Below, one piece after another: positions 1 through 7,335 of a DNA stretch of 64,000 bases; the stretch's first letter is position 1, and every line of letters starts with the position of its first letter. Location of the stretch: positions 1 to 64,000 of the forward strand of contig CALWNP010000010.1 of NCBI GenBank assembly GCA_944382835.1, read 5' to 3'. Made by a program: the position numbers and the translations under genes. The notes below the pieces were generated by a model. It made no database searches. It was not told the origin of the DNA and saw nothing but the letters and a program-made list of their open reading frames with translations. Source of the stretch: an uncultured Gemmiger sp. Its GTDB lineage: Bacteria > Bacillota > Clostridia > Oscillospirales > Ruminococcaceae.

Positions 1-33
1 TCCGGAATGGAGTTTTCAACAGAAATCGCCATG

Positions 34-74
34 AAAATGGGGCTGCTGCTCAACTTTCGTTTTGCAACAGCCCC
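34..74 (-). terminator. Intrinsic terminator after the DAPG-hydrolase-type gene
   Basis: An 11-bp stem (39-49 with 64-74, one G-T pair) is followed on the minus strand by ATTTTC. It lies just past the stop of the gene ending at 93. Confidence 0.6.
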
Positions 75-92
75 TTGGGGTAAAATCAGAGA

Positions 93-887
93 TTACAGCG
101 GCTTGTTGCCTTCCTCGGCAAAGACTTCGGGCAGGATGCTGGCCAGATTGGTAAACTCCTTGATGTTATGGCCGAACAGTCCTTTGGGCACCAGATCGGG
201 AACCCGGGCCTCCTCGGGCAGAATCTTGCGGAACTCGCCGTCCACCAGGGCATAGCCGATCCAGAACCGGGACAGGAAGAGAACGCCGTCCTGGTAGGGG
301 AACCACTTGTGGGTCATGGCCGCGGGGCAGCCGCCCTCCCCGATGGCGCAGACCATCGAGGTGCACTGGTCGGTACCCACCAGTGCCGGGTCATAGCCCA
401 GCCCTTCGGGGCTCTTGAAGCAGAGCTTGAGGAAGTCGGGGCCGGGGCCCACATCCTCCATGATGTAGTGGTTCACGTTCCAGGTCTTCTGCCGCATGGG
501 CACGGCGGGGTCGCAGACATAGTCTGCCCGGTCCGCCCGGGCAAAGTAGTGGTCCTCGGGGTCCCAGATCTTGTAGCGCAGGTCGGAGCCCACGCTGTGC
601 CAGGGAAACCACCAGTCCAGCATCTCGGAGGTGACACCGGGCATGTAGGTCTTGTTGCAGACAAAGCCGGTGCCGTCGGGGGAGACGCCGTAGCCCACCT
701 GGCAGTAGTCCTGATCCTGGCCGCTCAGAAAGAGATTGCGCTTGGAAAAGGGCACCGCCGGGATGGGGTTGGGTCCGCCCTGCAGCACCGCCAGCTTTTC
801 GGCCGGCATCGGTGCCAGGGGACGGGTGAAATACTTGTAATAGGGCAGAGCCATTTCTTCCCGGCTCACGCCAACCTTTTTGGACAT
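93..887 (-). CDS. DAPG/phloretin hydrolase family protein
   Basis: 264 aa, close to the length of the 2,4-diacetylphloroglucinol/phloretin hydrolase family, zinc enzymes that cleave a C-C bond between an acyl group and a phloroglucinol ring. The HxxxE metal motif near the C terminus is visible (GHNIKEF, H240 and E244), as is an upstream histidine in WWFPWH (H97). A fourth ligand could be E144, which I could not align with certainty. There is no signal peptide, so it is cytosolic. The start has a good ribosome site (AAGGAG, 6 nt from ATG). It lies 99 nt downstream of a flavoprotein gene on the same strand, and a TetR gene diverges from that pair. A role in dietary flavonoid or acylphloroglucinol breakdown is inferred from the family; the actual substrate is unknown. 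Confidence 0.75.
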   Translation of the reverse strand: MSKKVGVSREEMALPYYKYFTRPLAPMPAEKLAVLQGGPNPIPAVPFSKRNLFLSGQDQDYCQVGYGVSPDGTGFVCNKTYMPGVTSEMLDWWFPWHSVGSDLRYKIWDPEDHYFARADRADYVCDPAVPMRQKTWNVNHYIMEDVGPGPDFLKLCFKSPEGLGYDPALVGTDQCTSMVCAIGEGGCPAAMTHKWFPYQDGVLFLSRFWIGYALVDGEFRKILPEEARVPDLVPKGLFGHNIKEFTNLASILPEVFAEEGNKPL

Positions 888-986
888 AAAACCGCTCCTT
901 GTATTATAGAGTAGTAGTTTTTAGAGCCCCTCTCCAAGGGCTGTGCTACACTGTAAGGGATGCTGTGGATTGGTGCAATGCTCCTT

Positions 987-1652
987 TCAGGAATGATGAC
1001 GCTGGCACAGCCGCAGCATAGCGTCGCGCACCAGATTGAGTAGGACCCCCACATACCAGACCCCCACCAGCATGGAAACCCCGATCTGCACCGGCAGGGT
1101 GCCAATCTGGGCGTAGCCCACGGGGGAGAGGATGGTCAGCCCGATGGCCCAGCCGCAGAGCCAGGCAGGGCAGAAGATCCACCGGGGCGCCAGGGCGGAG
1201 AGCAGCACGGCCAGCCCGCCCAGCACAAAGAGGGTGCAGAAGAGCTCCAGGTCTGGGTTGAAGGGCATCCGGTCCTTGTGCTCGATGGCGCCGATGGTCT
1301 CCAGGAAGGAGGTCTCGTAGCTCAGGCTGCGGTGGGCAAAGGTCAGGTAGGCCGAAGCCGGCATCAGGTCGTAGGTGGGCACCGAGAAGATCACCGCGTC
1401 CTGGTTGAGCATGACATCCATGATCTTCTTCTTGTCATCCTTGCCGTCCAGGGTGCAGCCGATGTGTTTGCCCTGGGACATTGCCTTGGTGCAGGCGGTG
1501 CAGCCGGTGCAGTCCAGAATGTGGTAGTCCCGCAGATTGATCATGGTCACGTCGGCGCCGGCAGCCTCGCAGGCCATCAGAGCCTCCTTGAGCAGGATCT
1601 CGCTGTTGCCGTTCTTGCGTCCGGCGGTAATTCCCATAATTTTGTAAGCCAT
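987..1652 (-). CDS. Chimeric flavodoxin-fold/iron-sulfur flavoprotein with a foreign hydrophobic C-terminus
   Basis: 221 aa from the ATG that follows GAAGGAGATG; an upstream in-frame ATG lacks a ribosome site. Residues 1 to about 128 are an NADPH-dependent FMN reductase/iron-sulfur flavoprotein: a flavin loop near the N terminus (TAGRKNGNSE) and a Cys cluster (CTGCTACT) typical of ISF proteins. After residue about 128 (near position 1268) the expected flavodoxin strands are replaced by roughly 90 residues of hydrophobic, multi-pass-membrane-like sequence. This looks like an in-frame deletion that joined two genes, or an assembly fault. First gene of a likely operon with the hydrolase at 93-887, and divergent from the TetR gene. 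Function of the truncated product is doubtful. Confidence 0.6.
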   Translation of the reverse strand: MAYKIMGITAGRKNGNSEILLKEALMACEAAGADVTMINLRDYHILDCTGCTACTKAMSQGKHIGCTLDGKDDKKKIMDVMLNQDAVIFSVPTYDLMPASAYLTFAHRSLSYETSFLETIGAIEHKDRMPFNPDLELFCTLFVLGGLAVLLSALAPRWIFCPAWLCGWAIGLTILSPVGYAQIGTLPVQIGVSMLVGVWYVGVLLNLVRDAMLRLCQRHHS

Positions 1653-1706
1653 TGATCGCATCTCCTTCAAATTTTGTAACGGCATCTCTGCCGCATCCGG
1701 TGGAAA

Positions 1707-1731
1707 ATATGATACAATAAAGGTATCATAT
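1707..1731. promoter_or_regulatory. TetR-type operator palindrome
   Basis: Perfect inverted repeat ATATGATAC-N7-GTATCATAT in the 201-bp gap between the divergent flavoprotein and TetR genes. It overlaps the minus-strand -10. Size and symmetry fit a TetR operator. Confidence 0.7.
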
Positions 1732-1752
1732 CCTTTGCTATCATTTTAACAA
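1725..1752 (-). promoter_or_regulatory. Promoter of the flavoprotein/hydrolase operon
   Basis: On the minus strand, -35 TTGTTA (1752-1747), a 16-nt spacer and -10 TATGAT (1730-1725). The -10 lies inside the palindrome at 1707-1731, so a bound TetR dimer would block it. Confidence 0.6.
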
Positions 1753-1853
1753 TCCCGGGCGGACGTGGCTAGCACCAAGATGAAAAAAATTGCTGCTTAT
1801 CCAACAGTCGGCGCCGCTGTGTTGCTTATCTTAAAAAAGGAGGAAAAACCGCG

Positions 1854-2453
1854 ATGGCACAAACCGATCTGCGGGTGGTCAAGACGCTGAAACAGATCGA
1901 TCGGGCTCTGCTGGAAACCCTGGCCCAGCGCCCGTTTGAAAAGATCACGGTGGAACTGATCTGCCAGGCGGCGATGATCAACCGCTCCACCTTTTACAAG
2001 TATTATCAGAGCAAATACGATCTGATGGAGCGGTATCTCCAGCGGACGCTGGATGCCTTCCGGCGGCAGATCGATGTGGCCTTTGTCAGTGCCTCGCCCG
2101 AGAACATCCACCATCTGGTCTACCAGAAAAACTTCCAGAACACCCTGCAGTTCATCGCCAAACACAAGCAGGAGTATCTGCTGCTCTGGTCCATTCCGTT
2201 GGAGGCAGGGGTCTTCGGCCGGATGGTGGAGGCAGTCCACCAGGCCATCCTGGAAAAGCTCGCTGCCGGCAAGGTGGACCCGCCCGACCAGTATGCCGAT
2301 CTCTACGCCCGGCTGTTTGCCTCCGACATGATGACCATGGTGCGCTGGTGGATGCACTACGAGGACCAGGTGAGCATCACCGATGTGCAGGAGCTGATGA
2401 TGAACAACATGAAGCAGGGAATGTTCCGCACCTTCCGGGAGCGGGTGAAGTGA
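1854..2453 (+). CDS. TetR/AcrR family transcriptional regulator
   Basis: 199 aa. The N-terminal HTH (residues about 12-58) has the TetR recognition pattern ITVELICQAAMINRSTFYKYY. The C-terminal helical domain should hold a ligand pocket. The ribosome site is AAAAAGGAGG ahead of ATG. It is divergent from the flavoprotein/DAPG-hydrolase pair and a perfect 25-bp palindrome lies between them, so it most likely represses that operon and itself. By analogy with flavonoid-responsive TetR proteins, the inducer may be an aromatic compound; that is inference. Confidence 0.85.
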   Translation: MAQTDLRVVKTLKQIDRALLETLAQRPFEKITVELICQAAMINRSTFYKYYQSKYDLMERYLQRTLDAFRRQIDVAFVSASPENIHHLVYQKNFQNTLQFIAKHKQEYLLLWSIPLEAGVFGRMVEAVHQAILEKLAAGKVDPPDQYADLYARLFASDMMTMVRWWMHYEDQVSITDVQELMMNNMKQGMFRTFRERVK

Positions 2454-2543
2454 CACGGCCGTACAAAGCCGCAGTCCGCTTTCCAAAGACCGGAGCCCCT
2501 GAAAATCCCGCGCTTTCCGCTGCCCCGGTTGGGGGGATTGTGC

Positions 2544-2549
2544 TATAAT
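2544..2549 (+). promoter_or_regulatory. Extended -10 promoter of the C-S lyase gene
   Basis: TGC-TATAAT 40 nt upstream of the ATG at 2589. No convincing -35, but the TGn extension compensates. Confidence 0.5.
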
Positions 2550-2588
2550 GAAAGCGTTTGATCAAATGAAGAAAGAAGGAAGTTTGTC

Positions 2589-3827
2589 ATGAAGTACGAT
2601 TTCACCTCCCTCATCGACCGCCATGGCAAGGATGCCATCGCGGTGGACGGGCTGGGTGCCGGCCTGGGGTTCACCCCCGGGGCACCCAAACCCGGCTTTG
2701 ATGCCATCCCCATGTGGGTGGCGGACATGAACTTCCCCACCGTGCCCACCATCCCCGAGACCATCATGGAGCGGGTCCAGCACCCGACCTACGGCTACTT
2801 CACCCCCCGGCAGGAGTATTTTGATTCCATCATCCGCTGGCAGGTCACCCGCAACGGCGCCGATCCCGCACTGCTGACCAAGGACTGCATCGGTTATGAG
2901 AACGGTGTACTGGGCGGGGTGATCTCGGCGGTGTCCAGCTTTGCGGCTCCCGGGGACCCGGTGCTGGTCCACAGCCCCACCTATGTGGGTTTTACCGGCG
3001 TCCTGGAAAACAACGGCTTCAAGATCGTCCACAGCCCGCTGGTCAAGGATGAACAGGGGGTCTGGCGAATGGACTATGAGGATATGGACGCCAAGCTCAA
3101 GGCCAACAAGATCCATGTGGCGGTCTTCTGCTCCCCCCACAACCCCTGCGGCCGTGTCTGGGAGCGCTGGGAGCTGGAAAAGGCGATGGAGGTCTACAAG
3201 GCCAACGACTGCCTGGTGGTCTCGGACGAAATCTGGTCCGACATCCTGCTCAATGGCCACAAACACATCCCCACCCAGCTGGTCAGCGAGGACGCCCGCA
3301 ACCGCACCGTGGCCCTCTACGCCCCCAGCAAGACCTTCAATCTGGCCGGCCTGGTGGGCAGCTACCACATCATCTACAACAAGTACCTGCGGGACCGGGT
3401 GGAGGCCAAGAGCGAAAAATCCCACTACAACAACATGAACCTGCTCTCGATGTATGCCCTGATCGGCGCCTACAAGCCGGAGGGCCACCAGTGGGTGGAT
3501 GAGCTCTGCGAAACCCTGAGCGGTAACATCAACTTCGGCTGCGACTACATCCGGCAGCATTTTGACGGGGTGGAGGTCAGCAAACCGGAGGGCACCTATA
3601 TGCTCTATCTGGACTTTACCCGCTGGTGCAAGGACCACAACACCGATATGGACCATCTGATCCAGGCCGGCTGGGACGTGGGGGTAGCCTGGGAGGACGG
3701 ACGGCCCTTCCACGGCCCCTTCACCATCCGGATGAACCTGGCCCTGCCCCTGTCCCGGGTCAAGGAAGCCTTTGAGCGGCTGGACCGGTATGTGATCAAC
3801 GGCAGCTTTCCCGCCGACCCCGCCTGA
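2589..3827 (+). CDS. MalY/PatB family PLP-dependent C-S lyase (cystathionine beta-lyase-like aminotransferase)
   Basis: 412 aa, fold-type I aminotransferase of the MalY/PatB branch. The PLP lysine is K248 in APSKTFNLAG and the pyridine-N aspartate is D213 in SDEIW; MWVADMNF near residue 42 is the MalY-type N-terminal motif. Expected reaction: beta-elimination of cystathionine or cysteine conjugates to pyruvate, ammonia and a thiol; some relatives are transaminases. It stands alone, with its own extended -10 promoter and a bidirectional terminator shared with the converging LysR gene. Confidence 0.85.
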   Translation: MKYDFTSLIDRHGKDAIAVDGLGAGLGFTPGAPKPGFDAIPMWVADMNFPTVPTIPETIMERVQHPTYGYFTPRQEYFDSIIRWQVTRNGADPALLTKDCIGYENGVLGGVISAVSSFAAPGDPVLVHSPTYVGFTGVLENNGFKIVHSPLVKDEQGVWRMDYEDMDAKLKANKIHVAVFCSPHNPCGRVWERWELEKAMEVYKANDCLVVSDEIWSDILLNGHKHIPTQLVSEDARNRTVALYAPSKTFNLAGLVGSYHIIYNKYLRDRVEAKSEKSHYNNMNLLSMYALIGAYKPEGHQWVDELCETLSGNINFGCDYIRQHFDGVEVSKPEGTYMLYLDFTRWCKDHNTDMDHLIQAGWDVGVAWEDGRPFHGPFTIRMNLALPLSRVKEAFERLDRYVINGSFPADPA

Positions 3828-3870
3828 GGGCAGCCGGAAGGGTGGCTCTTCACAAAATACATTCTGACAA

Positions 3871-3904
3871 AAAGACGGATGCCTCAACCGGGGCATCCGT
3901 CTTT
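3871..3904. terminator. Bidirectional intrinsic terminator
   Basis: A 13-bp perfect stem (3871-3883 with 3892-3904) flanked by A and T runs, between convergent genes. Confidence 0.9.
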
Positions 3905-3909
3905 GCTGT

Positions 3910-4806
3910 TCAGGTGTTTTTGTTGGCCGAAACCTGCCGGCCCAGCACATACTGCCGGAAATCCGCGGCCACCGGCGGCAGAAAAATCTGGCTGTCATGA
4001 ATCATGAACAGGCTGCGCTTGTGGGAGGGGGCGGTGATCTGGAGAATCTGCAGGTCCAGCTTGAGCAGCAGGTCCATGTAGGGTACCACCGCGATGCCGA
4101 ACCCCTGGGCCACCAACCCGGCAATCACCTGGTCCTCCTCGGTCTCGTAGGCGATGCGGGGGACGGCGCCGATCTGTTCAAACATCCGATCCACCACCGG
4201 CCGGACGCCGGATCTGGGCTCGAAAAAGATCTGGGGATAGGGAAGGGTCTCGGCAAGGTTCACCGCCCCGCGCCCGGCCAGCGGGTGGTCTTTGGGGGTG
4301 ATGAGCACCAACTCCTGTTTTTGCACCGGCACTGCGGTGAGGTTGTGCTCTTCGCCGGACTGGGAGCAGAAGACCAGATCAAACTTCCGGGCAGCCAGCC
4401 CGTCCAGCAGATCCCGGGTGACCCCGGTGTGAAAGGTGAACTGGATCTCCCGGCCGGGGTTGGCCTTGAGGAACCCCGCGGCCAGCCGGGGGACAAACTC
4501 CACCCCCAGGGTCCGCAGCAGCCCCAGCCGGATCAGCCCTTCGCCCCGGGCGCTGCGCCGCAAGGATTCCACCCCGGCGTCCAGAGTGGCCAGCGTCCGC
4601 TCGGCACAGACCAGAAACTCCTCCCCAAAACGGGTCAGGGTGGTGTTGCGGCCCCGCTTTTCAAACAGCGGCAGCCCCAGCTCCTGCTCCAGCTGGGCGA
4701 TGGCATGGCTCAGACTGGGCTGGGTGATGCAGAGCTGCTCGGCGGCACGGGTGTAGTGCTGCACATGGGCCAGGGTGACAAAATACCGCAGGGAAAAGAG
4801 ATTCAT
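3910..4806 (-). CDS. LysR family transcriptional regulator
   Basis: 298 aa. The N-terminal winged HTH is typical (RAAEQLCITQPSLSHAIAQL, residues about 20-40) and is followed by a substrate-binding-like effector domain. Divergent from the membrane protein gene at 4955, with a textbook T-N11-A palindrome between them, so that gene is its likely target. The effector is unknown. Confidence 0.88.
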   Translation of the reverse strand: MNLFSLRYFVTLAHVQHYTRAAEQLCITQPSLSHAIAQLEQELGLPLFEKRGRNTTLTRFGEEFLVCAERTLATLDAGVESLRRSARGEGLIRLGLLRTLGVEFVPRLAAGFLKANPGREIQFTFHTGVTRDLLDGLAARKFDLVFCSQSGEEHNLTAVPVQKQELVLITPKDHPLAGRGAVNLAETLPYPQIFFEPRSGVRPVVDRMFEQIGAVPRIAYETEEDQVIAGLVAQGFGIAVVPYMDLLLKLDLQILQITAPSHKRSLFMIHDSQIFLPPVAADFRQYVLGRQVSANKNT

Positions 4807-4847
4807 CCGGGATCCCTCCTTTGTATGGTTCCAGTATATCCCAAATG

Positions 4848-4862
4848 ATAGATAAAATCTAT
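4848..4862. promoter_or_regulatory. LysR box
   Basis: Perfect palindrome ATAGAT-AAA-ATCTAT, which also satisfies the T-N11-A rule (T4849, A4861). It lies between the divergent LysR and membrane protein genes, 22 bp upstream of the latter's -35. Confidence 0.6.
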
Positions 4863-4883
4863 TGCTTTATCCAAAATATTTAT

Positions 4884-4912
4884 TTGAATATCGCTGCACG
4901 ACGCACTAAACT
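4884..4912 (+). promoter_or_regulatory. Promoter of the YczE-like gene
   Basis: TTGAAT, 17-nt spacer, TAAACT; about 42 nt ahead of the start codon and just downstream of the LysR box. Confidence 0.5.
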
Positions 4913-4954
4913 AAAATTTTGGAGAAATGACATCAATTTGGGAGGAACGTCAAG

Positions 4955-5623
4955 ATGGAAGCAGTTTTAACCGTCGGCCAACGGCGGATGTTTCGGGGGG
5001 AACTGGCCCTTGCGATTGCGGTGGTGCTCAACAGTTTCGGCGTGGTGCTGATGCTGTACTCGGGGTCGGGCATTTCGGCCATCTCCAGTGTGCCCTATGC
5101 CTTTTCGGAGGTTTTTCCGGTACTGTCTCTGGGCACCTGGACCTATCTGTTCCAGGGACTGCTGGTGCTCAGCCTGATGGTGCTGCGCAAACGGTTTGTG
5201 CCGCCCTATCTGTTCAGCTTTGTGGTGGGCTTTATCTTTGGGGAACTGCTGGATGTCCACGAGATGTGGATCAACATTCTGCCCCAGAACATCCCCTTCC
5301 GGGTGCTGTATTTTGTGGTCAGCTACCTGCTGATCTGTGTGGGCATCGCCCTCTCCAACCGGTGCGGGCTGCCCATCATCCCCACCGATCTCTTCCCGCG
5401 GGAGCTGGCCCAGATCACCGGCCTGCCCTATCCCCGGATCAAGATTTCCTTTGACGTGATCTGCCTGGCGGTGACCGCCGGCATGACCCTCTTCTTCCTG
5501 GGCCATCTGGATGGCCTGGGGGTGGGCACCATTGTGGCTGCCTTTACCATGGGCAAGGTCATCGGCCTGATCGGGGAGCAGATGGACCGGCATCTGCAGT
5601 TTGTCTGCTTTTTGAAACACTGA
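4955..5623 (+). CDS. YczE/YyaS/YitT-type integral membrane protein (DUF6198-like)
   Basis: 222 aa with about five hydrophobic segments and the pattern of YczE/YitT membrane proteins: a VVLNSFGVVLM first segment, a glycine/serine-rich loop, and ALSNRCGLPIIPTDLFPREL in the second half. Ribosome site GGGAGGAACGTCAAG-ATG. The transport role of this family is not established. The divergent LysR gene and its operator suggest effector-controlled expression. A strong terminator follows at 5637-5686. Confidence 0.7.
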   Translation: MEAVLTVGQRRMFRGELALAIAVVLNSFGVVLMLYSGSGISAISSVPYAFSEVFPVLSLGTWTYLFQGLLVLSLMVLRKRFVPPYLFSFVVGFIFGELLDVHEMWINILPQNIPFRVLYFVVSYLLICVGIALSNRCGLPIIPTDLFPRELAQITGLPYPRIKISFDVICLAVTAGMTLFFLGHLDGLGVGTIVAAFTMGKVIGLIGEQMDRHLQFVCFLKH

Positions 5624-5636
5624 GCCATCTGTACCC

Positions 5637-5686
5637 AATCGGGGAGGCCGGAAACACCGCGGTGCTTTCGGCTTCCCCGATTTTTT
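5637..5686 (+). terminator. Intrinsic terminator
   Basis: A long GC-rich stem (AATCGGGGA pairing with TCCCCGATT, with internal bulges) followed by six T. Confidence 0.9.
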
Positions 5687-5729
5687 ATGCGCAAACGGCG
5701 TCTGTGGCCGGGAAATAAACAAAATCCCA

Positions 5730-5758
5730 TTGTGCAGCGGCGAAAAGTGTGGTACAAT
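5730..5758 (+). promoter_or_regulatory. Promoter of the GNAT gene
   Basis: TTGTGC, 17-nt spacer, TACAAT; 87 nt ahead of the coding region. Confidence 0.55.
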
Positions 5759-5845
5759 ACCGCGGGACAATCGGAAAAAGGTGGCAGCGATGCCTTGCGT
5801 CCGTGGAATCCTTTGCAGTGATCACAGGAGAAAGGACAAACCGCC

Positions 5846-6340
5846 ATGCAGATCCAAACACAACGCCTGGAACTGATCCCGCTTCCCGCCGAAGCGCTGT
5901 TCCGCCTGGTCCGGGACAGAGCCGCGCTGGAGACAGAATGGCATTGCCGGTACCAGGGGGAGGAAATCTGCGGAGCTTTCCGGGACATCCTGCTGGCCCA
6001 GGCCGAAAAGGCCCAGGCGGACCCCGACAACTATCTCTGGCACAGCTTCTGGCTGGTGCTGCGCCGGGCTGACCGTGTGGTGGTGGGGATGGTGGACTTC
6101 AAAAGCCTGCCCGACCGCAACGGGGTGGTGGAGATCGGCTACGGCCTGGGGGAATGCCACCGCGGCTGCGGGTACATGACCGAGACGGTGGAGGCCTTCT
6201 GTCATTGGGCCAAGACCTGCCAGGGGGTACACCAGGTGGTGGCGGAAACCGAGGACGGCAACCTGGCGTCCGAGGCGGTGCTGCGCCGCTGCGGGTTTGT
6301 GGAATGCTTCCGGGATGAGAGCACCTGGTGGTTCCGCTGA
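5846..6340 (+). CDS. GNAT family N-acetyltransferase (RimJ/RimL-like)
   Basis: 164 aa. It has the N-terminal TQRLELIPL strand of the RimJ/RimL subgroup, a conserved IGYGL strand, and an acetyl-CoA loop region HRGCGYMTETVEAF at residues about 108-121. The C-terminal NLASEAVLRRCGFVE is the usual GNAT motif B. Acceptor substrate unknown. Single-gene unit with its own promoter and a terminator shared with the converging esterase gene. Confidence 0.85.
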   Translation: MQIQTQRLELIPLPAEALFRLVRDRAALETEWHCRYQGEEICGAFRDILLAQAEKAQADPDNYLWHSFWLVLRRADRVVVGMVDFKSLPDRNGVVEIGYGLGECHRGCGYMTETVEAFCHWAKTCQGVHQVVAETEDGNLASEAVLRRCGFVECFRDESTWWFR

Positions 6341-6363
6341 GAGCAAATCGAATCAGAAAATGA

Positions 6364-6397
6364 AGGAGCGCCGCAGACGGGTTTCTGCGGCGCTCCT
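6364..6397. terminator. Bidirectional intrinsic terminator
   Basis: Perfect 14-bp stem (6364-6377 with 6384-6397) between convergent genes. Confidence 0.9.
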
Positions 6398-6402
6398 GTT
6401 GT

Positions 6403-7083
6403 TTATTCGGTGAACTGATTCAGCACCCAACCAAATCCCTTGGCCATCCGCAGTTCCGGTTCCCGGAAATGGTTGCCGGGATTCCATTCCAGGGTGCACC
6501 GAAGGGCGGGGTTGCCCGCGGTCAGCTGCCGGGGCATGGCCCGGATGGCATCGCCCACCCCGGCCATGGTCCGGTTGCGGGTCTTTTCCTCCCGGTCGCC
6601 CAGGCTCAGGTAGACCAGCCCGGTCTGCAGCGGATGGATGTCCAGATAGTCTCCCCACCCCGGGAACCAGACCGAGGGGGAGCAGGCGGCAACCCCGGCA
6701 AAGCAGCCGGTCCGGGAGGCCGCCCACAGGGCAAACAACCCCGCCAGCGAGTAGCCCCCCAGAATCACCTGGCCGGGCAGGGGAGACAGGGCGGGCAGCA
6801 GCTGCCCGGTGAGAAATTCCAGGGTTTCTCCGGCCCGGCCTCCGAAGGGCTGGTCCTTCCAGACCGGCGGTGCCGGCCAGGGGGAAAGTTCCCCGTTCCA
6901 GTCCACCACCGGGAAGGCGGCCAGCCCAAAGGGGCGGGACACCTGTCCGGCCAGCAGTTCGGCTTCCTGGTCCAGCAGTTTCTCTTCCTGACCGTTCACT
7001 GGCTGGATCAGCAGCGGACCGGCATCCGGCTGCCCCAGCAAGGTACAATTTCGCCCCGCCACCGAAAAGACACTGCGCTGCAT
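6403..7083 (-). CDS. Alpha/beta-hydrolase fold esterase
   Basis: 226 aa. A nucleophile elbow GGYSLAG (serine near residue 112), an acid candidate in SLGDREEKT and a histidine in GNHF near the C terminus form a plausible catalytic triad. It resembles the small intracellular esterase (IroE/Fes-like) group. Substrate unknown. A minus-strand TATAAT at 7114-7119 is a likely -10. No partner genes on the same strand. Confidence 0.7.
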   Translation of the reverse strand: MQRSVFSVAGRNCTLLGQPDAGPLLIQPVNGQEEKLLDQEAELLAGQVSRPFGLAAFPVVDWNGELSPWPAPPVWKDQPFGGRAGETLEFLTGQLLPALSPLPGQVILGGYSLAGLFALWAASRTGCFAGVAACSPSVWFPGWGDYLDIHPLQTGLVYLSLGDREEKTRNRTMAGVGDAIRAMPRQLTAGNPALRCTLEWNPGNHFREPELRMAKGFGWVLNQFTE

Positions 7084-7215
7084 CCCTCATCCCTCCCGAT
7101 GCTGTTTGCCCCTATTATAATCGGGTTCCGGACAAAAGAAAAGGGCGGCCCGCCGTCCCTAGGGACCGGGACGCCCGGGCCAGAAAAGAAAAATGGAAAA
7201 ATATGCAGAATCCAT

Positions 7216-7244
7216 TTGTCTTTTGGCATGGGATGCGGTATGAT
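7216..7244 (+). promoter_or_regulatory. Promoter of the sulfite-reductase fusion gene
   Basis: TTGTCT, 17-nt spacer, TATGAT. The transcript would carry a leader of about 85 nt. Confidence 0.65.
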
Positions 7245-7335
7245 AAAGATGTGATATTGCGTCCGGCTTTCAGGCTGGATGGAAGCGAAGGGCAATTGCG
7301 GGAGTCGCCTCTGGCGGACCCGAGGAGGTAAAGAT

